Made by a program: the position numbers and the translations under genes | The notes under the pieces: generated by a model | What the model saw: only the letters and a program-made list of their open reading frames with translations | The model's database searches: none | Told to the model about the DNA's origin: nothing | In this document: positions 1 through 8,796 of the stretch, one piece after another | Layout of the letters: every line of letters begins with the position of its first letter | How positions within the stretch are numbered: the stretch's first letter is position 1 | Origin: Candidatus Gallipaludibacter merdavium | GTDB lineage: Bacteria; Bacteroidota; Bacteroidia; Bacteroidales; Paludibacteraceae | Length of the DNA stretch: 64,000 nt | Assembly: GCA_017694875.1 (NCBI GenBank) | Contig: JADIMG010000055.1 | Span: 16,521-80,520 of the forward strand | Direction: 5' to 3'

Positions 1-1
1 T

Positions 2-517
2 GTAAGTGCAAGGGGATTGGTGGATAAGTTTTATGGTGAATACAAGCGTTTTTGGAACCAGGAACGTTTGGACAAGGCTGAAAAGGCAGGGCTTACTCCT
101 GTTGAGGTGGCCATTTTGGCATCTATTGTAGAGGAAGAGACCAACAAAGCATCAGAACGTCCCATAGTGGCGGGTTTGTATATCAACCGACTAAGAAAAG
201 GGATGTTGCTGCAAGCTGACCCGACCGTGAAATTTGCAGTCGGTGATTTTGGCATCAGAAGGGTGCTCAACAAACATTTGCAGATAGATTCGCCCTACAA
301 TACTTATAAATACAAAGGATTGCCTCCCGGACCTATCCGTATACCGACGGCAGCTGCTATGGACGCTGTATTGAACTATACCAAGCACAAATACATCTAT
401 ATGTGTGCTAAGGAGACTTTTAATGGAGAACACAATTTTGCCACTACTCTTGCAGAGCACAACCGCAATGCAGCCCGTTATCAAAAAGCATTGAATCAGC
501 GGAGAATTATGCGTTAG
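2..517 (+). CDS. mltG: Endolytic transglycosylase MltG, C-terminal part (5' end outside window)
   Basis: MltG is an inner-membrane lytic transglycosylase that cuts nascent peptidoglycan strands and so sets glycan chain length. The frame is open back to base 2, so the true start and the membrane anchor lie upstream of the window; internal TTG/GTG codons near 17-20 are not credible starts. The visible 171 or so residues contain the YceG catalytic region: an ASIVEEET stretch holding the catalytic Glu, then a VAGLYINRL segment, a QADPTVKFA segment and the SPYNTYKYKGLPPGPI block typical of the family. The stop overlaps by two bases the stop of the convergent universal-stress gene. Identification is firm from these motifs; only completeness is unknown. 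Confidence 0.93.
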   Translation, partial: VSARGLVDKFYGEYKRFWNQERLDKAEKAGLTPVEVAILASIVEEETNKASERPIVAGLYINRLRKGMLLQADPTVKFAVGDFGIRRVLNKHLQIDSPYNTYKYKGLPPGPIRIPTAAAMDAVLNYTKHKYIYMCAKETFNGEHNFATTLAEHNRNAARYQKALNQRRIMR

Positions 518-1185
518 TCGCAGAGGCTATACAAATCTTTGCGTGGGTTGACCAGCATGACCGGTATGTGTGATTTCTGAATGACGTGCTGTTCCTTTGG
601 ACCGAACAGGATATCGTCCAAACCGTAATCACGCGATGAAGACATGATAAGGATGTCGGCCTGTAAGTTGGAAGCCATCGAGGCGGCCTCTTGTTCAATT
701 TTGAAACTGTCTTTTTTACCTTTGACAATGTTGTAGTTTAGTTCGAATTTGTCGAACAGTTCAATGGATTTTTGGATGTTCTTTTCGGCTCGGCTACCGT
801 AGTCATTGGGTTGTACAATAGTGATTTCTGCGCCGCAGAAGCGTCCGAAGGCGGCAGCATATTGTGCTTTTCCTACCTCTTCTTCCAAAAAACCAATGGG
901 GAGCAATACTTTTTTGACATTCTGCGGCATCTGCATCTGGTCTGTCAGAAAGGTATAGGGCATGCGGAGTTCACGGGCACATTCGAGATATTGTCTTATT
1001 TTTTTCCTGTTGTTGGGCAGGATGAGAAAAATCAGTGCCAAATCAGCTTCAGAGAGCAGGGATAAATCTTCGGGCACCGCACCTTGTTCAATAGTGATTT
1101 GCCGATTCCATTTGGTAGCCAGGCTTTCCAGTATCTGCAATTGCTCCTGCTTGGCTGTAATTGTATTGTCGCAAATGATTTTCAT
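514..1185 (-). CDS. Universal stress protein family (UspA-like) protein
   Basis: A 223-residue cytoplasmic protein with the Usp/adenine-nucleotide alpha-hydrolase fold pattern: an N-terminal half ending in a DLALIFLILP strand and a C-terminal half with ADILIMSSSRDYG, DDILFGPKEQHVIQKSHIPVMLV, which matches the Usp C-terminal ATP-binding/strand region. It looks like two degenerate Usp repeats. I chose the ATG at 1185 (MKIICD); it lies one base after the stop of the upstream PCMD gene, a spacing that suggests translational coupling, whereas the longer reading would need a non-ATG start and an overlap. It is the last gene of the rlmN-amidase-esterase-PCMD cluster. The substrate or signal is unknown. 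Confidence 0.75.
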   Translation of the reverse strand: MKIICDNTITAKQEQLQILESLATKWNRQITIEQGAVPEDLSLLSEADLALIFLILPNNRKKIRQYLECARELRMPYTFLTDQMQMPQNVKKVLLPIGFLEEEVGKAQYAAAFGRFCGAEITIVQPNDYGSRAEKNIQKSIELFDKFELNYNIVKGKKDSFKIEQEAASMASNLQADILIMSSSRDYGLDDILFGPKEQHVIQKSHIPVMLVNPRKDLYSLCD

Positions 1186-1186
1186 G

Positions 1187-2149
1187 TCAATAAACAAATC
1201 TTACATTGTCAATCCAGAAAGCATTTCCTATGTGTCCGTAGAAAGCAGGATAGCTGCCGGATGTAATCATCAGTATGATGTGGGTAGGGGTTTCATCTGG
1301 GTCTCCCCAACCGACTTCCTGAATAGGCACCATTTTCCCTTCCTTGTTTTTGGCATTGAATTGGCCGCCGTCAGGGAAAAGTCCTTGATATTTTTTGAAG
1401 TCACTTCTTTGGGTTATGTCGCCATAATGAATGGGTAGGGTAAAGTCGTTGACCCATTCCAACTGGTCTTTGACAAAGCGGTGACGCATGGTGCCGATAC
1501 GTTTGGCATAGATATTCCCATCTTCGTCCTCCCAACGTTTTTGCAGATAGATATATACTTCAGCCTCGTCATGTCCTTCAATGGTGCTTGTGCTCAAACC
1601 TAATGCTTTGGTAAGTGTTTGTTCCGGAGATATGCGGCACTTGTAGTCAAACATGATGGCTTTCGGTTTGCTTTTGAACGGAATGCCCATATTGATTTTC
1701 TTATAGGGGTCATTAGCGTTTCTTACCGGTTCGAGGGTTTCACCGAGAAAGAGAGTTCCAGCCACGGCTACAGAAATGTCAACTAATCCTGCTACGACCA
1801 CAGTTTCCATTTTGGTGTCCAGTCGCATACAGTAGCCTCCTGTTTCACGGCGTTCCGGTTGGGCAGAACATGCTCCTTTGACTATGCCCAATATATTGGC
1901 ATAGGCGTTTGAACAACTCCATGGTGTGTGAACGCCGTATTGATAGGCTTTATTGCCGTAAATAGTGTCATTTGGACCGACTACATACAAGGTTTTGGTT
2001 TTTCCACCCAGTAATTTTGATTCTTCAATATAACGTACAGTGAAGGTGTCGAAATTGCCATATTTAATTGGACGTATAGTTTGGCCGTATAATGTACAGA
2101 TACTTGCCAAACATGTTACAGCGGGCAGTAATAAACGTTTTCTTATCAT
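1187..2149 (-). CDS. PCMD-domain (putative carbohydrate metabolism) secreted protein
   Basis: A 320-residue exported protein. Residues 1-22 form a signal peptide (MIRKRLLLPAVTCLASICTLYG). The body resembles the PCMD domain of Bacteroidota: a tripartite pattern with a YGVHTPWSCSNAYA segment, a GIPFKSKPKAIMFDYKC strand, and a C-terminal GHIGNAFWIDNVRFVY, the jelly-roll-like end common in carbohydrate-associated surface proteins. It starts with an ATGA overlap on the preceding esterase gene, so the two are probably cotranslated. Being next to an SGNH esterase and an amidase, it may bind or help process glycans in the periplasm or at the surface, but no catalytic residues are recognised. Confidence 0.72.
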   Translation of the reverse strand: MIRKRLLLPAVTCLASICTLYGQTIRPIKYGNFDTFTVRYIEESKLLGGKTKTLYVVGPNDTIYGNKAYQYGVHTPWSCSNAYANILGIVKGACSAQPERRETGGYCMRLDTKMETVVVAGLVDISVAVAGTLFLGETLEPVRNANDPYKKINMGIPFKSKPKAIMFDYKCRISPEQTLTKALGLSTSTIEGHDEAEVYIYLQKRWEDEDGNIYAKRIGTMRHRFVKDQLEWVNDFTLPIHYGDITQRSDFKKYQGLFPDGGQFNAKNKEGKMVPIQEVGWGDPDETPTHIILMITSGSYPAFYGHIGNAFWIDNVRFVY

Positions 2150-2949
2150 TTGATGTCGGCAGGGGTCGTATATGTAATTACTCTGTCTTTCTCTTTGCGA
2201 AGATATTTCTTCAGGGGTTTTATTTTTTGGCTTTTGATAGCGTCAGCAGCCATTTTCCCAATTTCCAGTGCTCCTTTTTCTGTGAGGTGCGTATTGTCAA
2301 TTTTTCCTTCGGGGAATTTGGAATAGACTCCAGCCGGTACATTCATATATAGCTCTTTGCTGCGTTCCGGTCCAAGTTCTTTGATGAGTTCTGTACTGGT
2401 TTTGTGTAAATCAATCATATCGACAGAAAGGTCCTGTGCCAATTTGCGTACAACATCAGGATAGGCGCCATGGCGGTCCGTCAATTCTCCTTGTTCGTTG
2501 AATTCGCGGCGGGCAATGGGGGTTGCCAATATAGGAGTTGCTCCTTTTTCACGAACGTCATGCACCATGCGGATTAGATTGTAGCGATAGACTGTTGTAT
2601 CGGCATATCTGCGGCTGTCTTCTGACTTTTCATCGTTATGGCCGAATTGAATCAGTACGATATCGCCTTTTTGCACACGGCTGAGCAGGTCGTCCCAGCG
2701 TCCTTCGGTGATAAAGGAACGAGTACTGCGGCCGTTTTTGGCATGATTCTCAATGTGGAGGTTTTCTTTTACATAGGTGGGAAAAAGTTGTCCCCATCCG
2801 CGTTCTGGTGATTCAACCAGTTCTTCTTTGTCGGCCATAGTGGAATCGCCAGCCATGAATAGCGTGGTAGGGCGTCGTTTGGCAGATGTGCCCATCAGCA
2901 ATAATAATGTTGCCAATACACTTATCTTGATAAAAGGTTTCATAAACAT
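2146..2949 (-). CDS. SGNH-hydrolase, rhamnogalacturonan acetylesterase-like (CE12 type)
   Basis: A 267-residue secreted esterase. After a signal peptide (about residues 1-23) the SGNH blocks are in order: block I FMAGDSTMADK (nucleophile Ser), a Gly-containing block NHAKNGRSTRSF, block III IQFGHNDEK (oxyanion Asn), and block V DNTHLTEKGA (catalytic Asp/His). This order and the spacing fit CE12 rhamnogalacturonan acetylesterases, which remove acetyl groups from pectic backbones. It lies six bases after the upstream amidase gene, so it could equally act on O-acetylated peptidoglycan or another glycan. A second ATG at 2943 is an alternative start. The enzyme class is firm and the substrate inferred. 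Confidence 0.87.
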   Translation of the reverse strand: MFMKPFIKISVLATLLLLMGTSAKRRPTTLFMAGDSTMADKEELVESPERGWGQLFPTYVKENLHIENHAKNGRSTRSFITEGRWDDLLSRVQKGDIVLIQFGHNDEKSEDSRRYADTTVYRYNLIRMVHDVREKGATPILATPIARREFNEQGELTDRHGAYPDVVRKLAQDLSVDMIDLHKTSTELIKELGPERSKELYMNVPAGVYSKFPEGKIDNTHLTEKGALEIGKMAADAIKSQKIKPLKKYLRKEKDRVITYTTPADIK

Positions 2950-2955
2950 GAGTTA

Positions 2956-5907
2956 TTATTGTTCAAAAAAACGAATTATGCGTGAGAGGATATCATCTAT
3001 ATCAGTCTGCGAAGTTAAGCATTCTATCGGAAATCCGAAAATGCAACAGCGGTAATTGCGTCCTCTGTAGGCTGTTGCTGCGCTTATTTGGTTGTCAGCA
3101 TAGCGCATGATGGTGCAGGCGCCTTGTCCGTAAGGCTCAATGGCATCTACATTGCAGACATGATAGTTTTGTGCGTTGGGTAGATGGTGATAGGTATAGC
3201 TTGTCCGCTGATTGTCGAATCCTTTAATGGTGGTGATTGTAGTTTTTACTTGTCCGCAGTTACTGGCGTTGGCGGTGCGCCATTGGTAGTGCAGCAATTG
3301 TTCTATGCGTCTGCGTTTATTGGGGCTTTCGTTTTCCCAAACATCGCTTCCCACATGTGCTCCGCTTACGATAATATCCCCTCCATTGTTGGCATGTCGT
3401 TGTAGATAGTCCAGAACTATATCGGGAAAGCAGGCATATTGTTCATTGCGTTTGTGCATGCCCGTAGTTTTATGTCCTTGCCTGCCAAGGATATAGTCTA
3501 CAATTCTATATCCTGCATAGGTATTTGTATCTACAGAAGCCACTGAGCATGACACATATGAATAGTCTTCTTTGGCAAAACTTTTTCCATGAACGAGCGG
3601 ATAATCGAAACTGTTACCCTTGACTATCATGTGTTCATAATCAGCGTAACTGGCACCAAAGCCAGGTGCATCGTCGTGCATCCAGGGTACGTTTTTTCTG
3701 AATTCATGTTGTGCGCCCACATAACTGATGTCATACAGATAGGGGATTCCCATCTGGTTGCCGTAAAATCCGGCATAGGTTGAATCAACGGAGAACCAGT
3801 CAGGACCGCTTGTTTTTTCAAACCCATTGATAATCAGAACGCAGCCTTTGGCTTTTGGATGAATATAGGCAGACAGGCATTCCGAGTCGAACGATTCGCC
3901 TCCTTCATTGACGGCAGTCACCTTGAACGTATAGTGTTCGCCAGGTTGCAGATTGAGCAGACAGCTGTCAGAAGATATGTATTGACCATTGTCATAGCCC
4001 CCTTCGCCTCTGCGGGTGTAGAGGACAAAGCCTTTGGCTGTGGCTGTTGGTTCCAGACTGTCGGTTACGGCTTTCCATGTGAGCAGTATTTTGTTGTCGT
4101 CCTTTTTGTGGATGGCAAAATGGGATACTGGGAGCGGCTGTACACAATAGGAGCTATGGTCTTGAGCATGCATATACTTTAATATGCCTTTGTATATGCT
4201 GCGGCTCACCATAAAACGGAAGGCTGGGTCTTGACCATAGAGCATGTCAGCAAAGTTTTGGTGTGAAAGCAGTTCAATGATAACAGCCGGTACTTCGGGT
4301 ACGCGTGTTTCACTGTATGACTTGTCGTACATGGACCTGCGTTGCCATTCTGGAGCTACCGTTCGTCTTATGTCATCAACTATCTGGCTTTGTATGCGGT
4401 CGGCCAGTTCACGTGCAATATAGCGGGAAGCGCCCGTTGGATAGACCGATTTTTTGTCATCGTTTTTGGATGTATAGATGCATAATGTTCCAATGATGGA
4501 GTCGGTTGGAGTTACACCGGCATCGGAATGTAGAGCAATGGCCAGGTCGATAGGGACATTCAATCCTCGGCTTTGGGGATTGACAGCAGAACCACCCGAC
4601 AGATAGTTGACCCATTTGCCCCGACAACTCAAATCGTCAATATAATCATTGGGTTTGTATTGCTGGTCTTTGGGTTGCTTGTACATATAGACAGAGTCGG
4701 GCATGCCGCTCCATTGCAGGTAATAGCGTGCGCCTTCCATCCAACGTGGGCGCTGACTAGTAAAGGCAGTTGTATCGTCGAAACAGCTATAGGTATCATC
4801 AAGCATATCTATTCCACGTGCAATGTTGCCCATGCCACCACCGAAGCGGACAGCATCGGACGTGATGATGCCTGCTGAAGTGCTATAGTTGGTCAAACGT
4901 ACCATGCCATTCGACTGCATCCCCTTTTTGAAGGGAAAAGTGCCCAAATAGACCCATGTGCCACCACCCATTTGCTGATTGACTATAAAACGTGTGCTCC
5001 CACCGGCATGTAATATCTCATAATGAGCTTCTTGCGTGCTGTTGGTCACGGTTTGGTATGATACATATACAGCATACATTCCATCGGCTGGAATTTTGGG
5101 CTGCCAGGTAATTTCAGAAAGGTGACTGCTATCTGCTGTACTTTCAGCATACGCATGACTTCCCATATGGAAAGGGTTTTCTGTTCCAGTCAAAAAATCC
5201 TGTTGAAGGGAAAAACCTCCATTGCCACGCTCCCATTTGCTTCCTTGTTGGTATTTGCCGTTTGTGTAGGCGTGGTCATTATCAATTATCACTTCATGTG
5301 TTTGTATATCGCGTTCCCGTGGTTGGACTACGTATGCACCCGCTCTTTCCAGCATAGGAACGAGGAAGGGGATTGTATAGGAGGAAGTATAAAGGTCTTC
5401 TACCGTCTGCATTAACCGCGCACGTTGCCATTTCCACCGATTGGTCTTGTAGTCGTAATGGTAGCCGTGGCTGGCCCATAGGGCAATGTGTTTGCCTGCC
5501 ATACCGGAATCAACGACAAAGGGTTTGTCTTCTTGAATGACCCACGGTTGGACATAAGGACGTGTGTAGCTGCCCCAAGGCCTTTCGGTGTCACTCAATG
5601 CCAGTTTTTCCAATTCCACACCGTTGCTATAGATGCATACCCGTACATCTGATTGGGCGCCATATGCTTTTCTTACTATCTGCTTGAGTGAATCAACATC
5701 AGCTTTTCTCCAAGGAACACAAGCCAAGTGGTCATTGGTAGTTAGGCTTATTACACCGCTGTTATAACTCAAGCGGTTGATGGCTATACGATTGACAACG
5801 GCTCTTCGTCTGGCAAAGGCGTTGAGCGAATCGGTTAATTCCTGCCGTATTTGGGCATAGCCAGAAAAGCAGCAGACGAGTGCTAAGAATAAAAAGAGTT
5901 TCCTCAT
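2956..5907 (-). CDS. Secreted multidomain N-acetylmuramoyl-L-alanine amidase-like protein with golvesin/xanthan-lyase-type and FN3 domains
   Basis: A 983-residue exported protein beginning MRKLFLFLALVCCFSGYAQ (signal peptide). Its Amidase_3-like parts are split by an insert. The first zinc His lies in LWASHGYHYD and a Glu in TVEDLY; the second His is in IALHSDAG and the catalytic Glu in VIIELLSHQNFAD. The insert, about residues 210-360, is a beta-rich golvesin-like domain of the kind often annotated as xanthan lyase. An FN3-like domain (HFAIHKKDDNKILLTW through FKVTAVNEGGES) and an alpha/beta tail with IIVSGAHVGSDVW follow. The start at 5907 forms an ATGA overlap with the rlmN stop; a longer frame to 5943 exists but lacks this junction. 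Likely cell-wall hydrolysis or remodelling. Confidence 0.8.
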   Translation of the reverse strand: MRKLFLFLALVCCFSGYAQIRQELTDSLNAFARRRAVVNRIAINRLSYNSGVISLTTNDHLACVPWRKADVDSLKQIVRKAYGAQSDVRVCIYSNGVELEKLALSDTERPWGSYTRPYVQPWVIQEDKPFVVDSGMAGKHIALWASHGYHYDYKTNRWKWQRARLMQTVEDLYTSSYTIPFLVPMLERAGAYVVQPRERDIQTHEVIIDNDHAYTNGKYQQGSKWERGNGGFSLQQDFLTGTENPFHMGSHAYAESTADSSHLSEITWQPKIPADGMYAVYVSYQTVTNSTQEAHYEILHAGGSTRFIVNQQMGGGTWVYLGTFPFKKGMQSNGMVRLTNYSTSAGIITSDAVRFGGGMGNIARGIDMLDDTYSCFDDTTAFTSQRPRWMEGARYYLQWSGMPDSVYMYKQPKDQQYKPNDYIDDLSCRGKWVNYLSGGSAVNPQSRGLNVPIDLAIALHSDAGVTPTDSIIGTLCIYTSKNDDKKSVYPTGASRYIARELADRIQSQIVDDIRRTVAPEWQRRSMYDKSYSETRVPEVPAVIIELLSHQNFADMLYGQDPAFRFMVSRSIYKGILKYMHAQDHSSYCVQPLPVSHFAIHKKDDNKILLTWKAVTDSLEPTATAKGFVLYTRRGEGGYDNGQYISSDSCLLNLQPGEHYTFKVTAVNEGGESFDSECLSAYIHPKAKGCVLIINGFEKTSGPDWFSVDSTYAGFYGNQMGIPYLYDISYVGAQHEFRKNVPWMHDDAPGFGASYADYEHMIVKGNSFDYPLVHGKSFAKEDYSYVSCSVASVDTNTYAGYRIVDYILGRQGHKTTGMHKRNEQYACFPDIVLDYLQRHANNGGDIIVSGAHVGSDVWENESPNKRRRIEQLLHYQWRTANASNCGQVKTTITTIKGFDNQRTSYTYHHLPNAQNYHVCNVDAIEPYGQGACTIMRYADNQISAATAYRGRNYRCCIFGFPIECLTSQTDIDDILSRIIRFFEQ

Positions 5908-6926
5908 GCTTCGTTTCCTTCTTGAGCTATCAACATGCCGCATGCGGCCAAAATGTCTTCTCCTCTTGATTGTCTTATCGTACTGGTTATGCCATTATTG
6001 GTCCAATAGTCACGTAGGAACTCCATCCGTTCCATGGAAGCACCTTTCAAGTCGCATTGGTTGCCGTCGTGAAAACGGATGAGATTGATGCGGCAATGCA
6101 TTCCTCGTAATAATTTCAGCATTTCCACAGCATGGCGCATGGTGTCATTGAAACCGGCAAATACGATGTACTCAAATGAAACGCGTCGTTGATGGGCAAA
6201 GTCAAACTGCTTGATAAGGTCGATGACTGCCTGTATGGGATAGGCTTTCTCTACTGGCATGATTTCCTGACGTTCGCGGCTGAAGGGATTGTGTAGGCTG
6301 ACGGCCAAATGGCATTCGCTTTCTTTGAGAAAACGTTCCAAACCAGGCAGCAGGCCGACTGTAGAAACCGTGATGCGTCGTGGACTCCATGCGCAGCCAT
6401 AGTCGGCTGTCATTATTTCCAGTGCACGTAATACGGCATCAATATTATCCATCGGTTCGCCCATACCCATTACCACGATGTTGGTGAGCGTGTCTGATTC
6501 CGGAATGGAGAACACCTGGTTCAGTATGTCACATGCGCTGAGCTGACCATGAAAGCCCAATGTACCAGTCATACAAAAGCGGCAATGCATCTTACAGCCA
6601 GCTTGCGTGGATATGCAGAGAGTGGCTCTGTCGTCAGTTGGTATATATACGGCCTCTACTGAATGATTACAGGATGTTGGCAACAGGTATTTGATGGTTC
6701 CGTCTGCGGATACGGCTTTATGGGTAGGAGCCATGCGTCCGACGCAGTAGCGTTCAGAAAGTTGTTCCCTGCCTTTTCGTGAAATGTTGGTCATCTCTTC
6801 AATGGAGCAGACACGTTTTTTATACAGCCAGTCCGCCAATTGCTTGCCCGTAAAAGCTGGTAGGCCAGCTTCAACAGCAATTGAGCGTAGTTCTTCCAAG
6901 GTTTTGCCTAATAAAGGTTCTTGCAT
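5904..6926 (-). CDS. rlmN: Dual-specificity 23S rRNA (A2503-C2)/tRNA (A37-C2) methyltransferase RlmN
   Basis: A radical-SAM methyltransferase that adds a methyl group to C2 of A2503 in 23S rRNA and of A37 in some tRNAs. The 340 residues are the usual length. The 4Fe-4S-binding CxxxCxxC is in AGCKMHCRFCMTG (about residues 109-118); the GEPMDN motif and the near-C-terminal AACGML, which carries the second catalytic Cys, are present. It is the first gene of a minus-strand run into the amidase gene and is preceded by a TACATTTG -7 box at 6982-6989. Confidence 0.96.
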   Translation of the reverse strand: MQEPLLGKTLEELRSIAVEAGLPAFTGKQLADWLYKKRVCSIEEMTNISRKGREQLSERYCVGRMAPTHKAVSADGTIKYLLPTSCNHSVEAVYIPTDDRATLCISTQAGCKMHCRFCMTGTLGFHGQLSACDILNQVFSIPESDTLTNIVVMGMGEPMDNIDAVLRALEIMTADYGCAWSPRRITVSTVGLLPGLERFLKESECHLAVSLHNPFSRERQEIMPVEKAYPIQAVIDLIKQFDFAHQRRVSFEYIVFAGFNDTMRHAVEMLKLLRGMHCRINLIRFHDGNQCDLKGASMERMEFLRDYWTNNGITSTIRQSRGEDILAACGMLIAQEGNEA

Positions 6927-6981
6927 TTTCTTTGTTTGGATTATGGACTACAACGCATATACGTTGATGCCAATTATTTTG

Positions 6982-6989
6982 CAAATGTA
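6982..6989 (-). promoter_or_regulatory. Predicted -7 box upstream of rlmN
   Basis: Reads TACATTTG on the minus strand, matching the Bacteroidota -7 consensus TAnnTTTG, about 55 bases before the rlmN start. No clear -33 TTTG is seen. Confidence 0.45.
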
Positions 6990-7070
6990 GTGATTTTTGC
7001 TTGAATGTTTGGAGGAGTTCGATACATTATTCCCTTTAGATTTATCAGAAATGAAAAAGGGGATAAAAAG

Positions 7071-7112
7071 AAAAACGGGCATGTTGAACCAACAGTCCAC
7101 ATGTCCGTTTTT
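7071..7112 (-). terminator. Rho-independent terminator downstream of fabG
   Basis: A 14-bp stem (7071-7084 with 7099-7112, one G-T pair) begins with five A and ends with five T, so it can act on both strands. It lies about 20 bases past the fabG stop. Confidence 0.85.
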
Positions 7113-7131
7113 AGAGTATGCTTGATTCTTA

Positions 7132-7878
7132 TTAGCAGTTCATGCCACCACAGCAGTGGATAACTTGACCTGATACATAAGAAGAAAGGTCAGAAGCCAA
7201 GAACAATGCTACTTTGGCCACCTCATCTGGCGTACCGCCACGACGCAAAGGAATTTGTTCTGCCCATTTAGCGCGTTGCTCTTCGGTCAAAGCGTGTGTC
7301 ATGTCCGTTTCAATAAATCCTGGAGCTATGGCATTGGCACGGATACCACGAGACCCCAATTCTTTGGCAATTGATTTGGCCAAACCTATCATACCGGCTT
7401 TAGAAGCAGAATAGTTGGCTTGTCCTGCATTGCCGCTTACACCAACAACAGAACTCATGTTGATAATGCTACCGCTCTTTTGGCGCATCATGATAGGAGT
7501 ACATGCATGGATAAAGTTGAAAGCTGATTTCAGGTTGACAGTCAAAACAGCATCCCATTGTGCTTCGCTCATACGCATCATCAAACCATCTTTCGTAATA
7601 CCTGCGTTGTTGACCAAAATATCAATAGAACCGAAATCCTTCAGAATTTCTGCTACAACAGTGTGCGTTTCTTCAAAGTTGGCGGCATTGGATGCGTAAC
7701 CTTTTACCTTTACGCCAAATGCGGCTATTTCTTCTTCTGTTTTACGGCCATTTTCATCTATAACCAAGTCGGTAAATGCAATATTGCAACCTTCCGAAGC
7801 AAAACGTAAGGCAATTGATTTGCCAATACCGCGTGCAGCCCCAGTAATAATGGCTGTCTTTCCTTCTAATAATTTCAT
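7132..7878 (-). CDS. fabG: 3-oxoacyl-[acyl-carrier-protein] reductase FabG
   Basis: An NADPH-dependent short-chain dehydrogenase that reduces 3-oxoacyl-ACP in fatty-acid elongation. The 248 residues start MKLLEGKTAIITGAARGIG, which contains the TGxxxGxG cofactor-binding motif. NNAG, the catalytic Ser (NMSSVVG) and YSASK (Tyr/Lys) follow in the usual places. The ATG at 7878 is chosen because the upstream extension to 7953 contains the promoter and has no family match. The C-terminus is rich in cysteine (HCCGGMNC), as in other Bacteroidales FabG proteins I recall. It is monocistronic between its own promoter and the terminator at 7071-7112. Confidence 0.94.
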   Translation of the reverse strand: MKLLEGKTAIITGAARGIGKSIALRFASEGCNIAFTDLVIDENGRKTEEEIAAFGVKVKGYASNAANFEETHTVVAEILKDFGSIDILVNNAGITKDGLMMRMSEAQWDAVLTVNLKSAFNFIHACTPIMMRQKSGSIINMSSVVGVSGNAGQANYSASKAGMIGLAKSIAKELGSRGIRANAIAPGFIETDMTHALTEEQRAKWAEQIPLRRGGTPDEVAKVALFLASDLSSYVSGQVIHCCGGMNC

Positions 7879-7919
7879 AAGATTGAACTTTAAAATGTGA
7901 ACATTATATATATCCGCTG

Positions 7920-7927
7920 CAAAGGTA
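7920..7927 (-). promoter_or_regulatory. Predicted promoter of fabG
   Basis: TACCTTTG on the minus strand, about 40 bases before the fabG start, with a TTG element about 20 bases further upstream: the Bacteroidota -33/-7 arrangement. Confidence 0.6.
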
Positions 7928-8039
7928 CGCTTTTTTACACATATCATCAACATTTATGCACAAAACACGGCATTTCCATGGTCAAATAATGTACTTATGC
8001 TATTTTTGCACCAAATAAAGACAATTAATTATTTGAATT

Positions 8040-8510
8040 ATGGCTATAAATATTGGAGACAAGATTCCTGAGTTTTTAGGATTTGACCAAAATGGTCAAG
8101 AATTTCATCGGGCAGATTTCCCTGGTAAAAAATGGATTGTCTATTTTTATCCGAAGGACAATACACCAGGATGTACGGCCGAAGCTTGTAGCTTGCGCGA
8201 TGAATACAGTGAGATTAAGGCACTTGGCTATGAGATAGTGGGCATAAGTGTTGACAAGCAGGCTGCTCATCAGAAATTCATAGCTGCCAAACAGCTGCCT
8301 TTCACGCTAATTGCCGACGAAGAACATAAAATGGTCGAGTTGTTTGGTGTGTGGGGTGAAAAGAAATTTATGGGAAAACAGTTTATGGGAACATTGCGTA
8401 CGACATTCATTGCTGATGAGAATGGGGTGGTAACGCATATATTGACACCAAAACAAATAAAGACTTCTATACATGCCCAGCAGCTATTGGAGATAATCAA
8501 GCAAGCATAA
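8040..8510 (+). CDS. bcp: Thioredoxin-dependent thiol peroxidase (Bcp/PrxQ)
   Basis: A 156-residue cytoplasmic peroxiredoxin that reduces H2O2 and organic hydroperoxides. The TPGCTAEACSLRDEY motif carries the peroxidatic Cys in TPGC, and the second Cys five residues later is the resolving Cys of the PrxQ/Bcp subfamily. VGISVDK and the GVWGEKKFMGKQFMGTLRTTFI block are characteristic. It is transcribed divergently from fabG, with a TATTTTTG box at 8001-8008 about 30 bases before the start, and ends before the hairpin at 8668-8716. Confidence 0.95.
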   Translation: MAINIGDKIPEFLGFDQNGQEFHRADFPGKKWIVYFYPKDNTPGCTAEACSLRDEYSEIKALGYEIVGISVDKQAAHQKFIAAKQLPFTLIADEEHKMVELFGVWGEKKFMGKQFMGTLRTTFIADENGVVTHILTPKQIKTSIHAQQLLEIIKQA

Positions 8511-8667
8511 AGACGGTGCGTCATAACATGCAATCTGCTGCGTTGCTATCAGGATGCGGACTTGGTCATTTACTCTAAAACTCCTTTCGTCCTCATCTTC
8601 AGTGCCTTGTATCTTACAAATTCAGACACACCTTTGGTTGGTGGTTGTAACATATTGTGAAACACAA

Positions 8668-8716
8668 AATGGTCGCATCATTACTCTATGCAGAGTCTGA
8701 TACGACCATTATTTTT
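8668..8716 (+). terminator. Bidirectional terminator between bcp and lptC
   Basis: AATGGTCG (8668-8675) pairs with CGACCATT (8703-8710), extended inward by CATCA/TGATA, and is followed by ATTTTT. It sits in a 286-base gap with convergent genes on both sides. Nothing else is recognisable in that gap. Confidence 0.75.
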
Positions 8717-8796
8717 GTCTTTTGGAATACTCACATTTGAAATTGAAAGCGCATGTTTTCGGGAATAGAGTGTTACCACTATCCCATGTATGTGAT

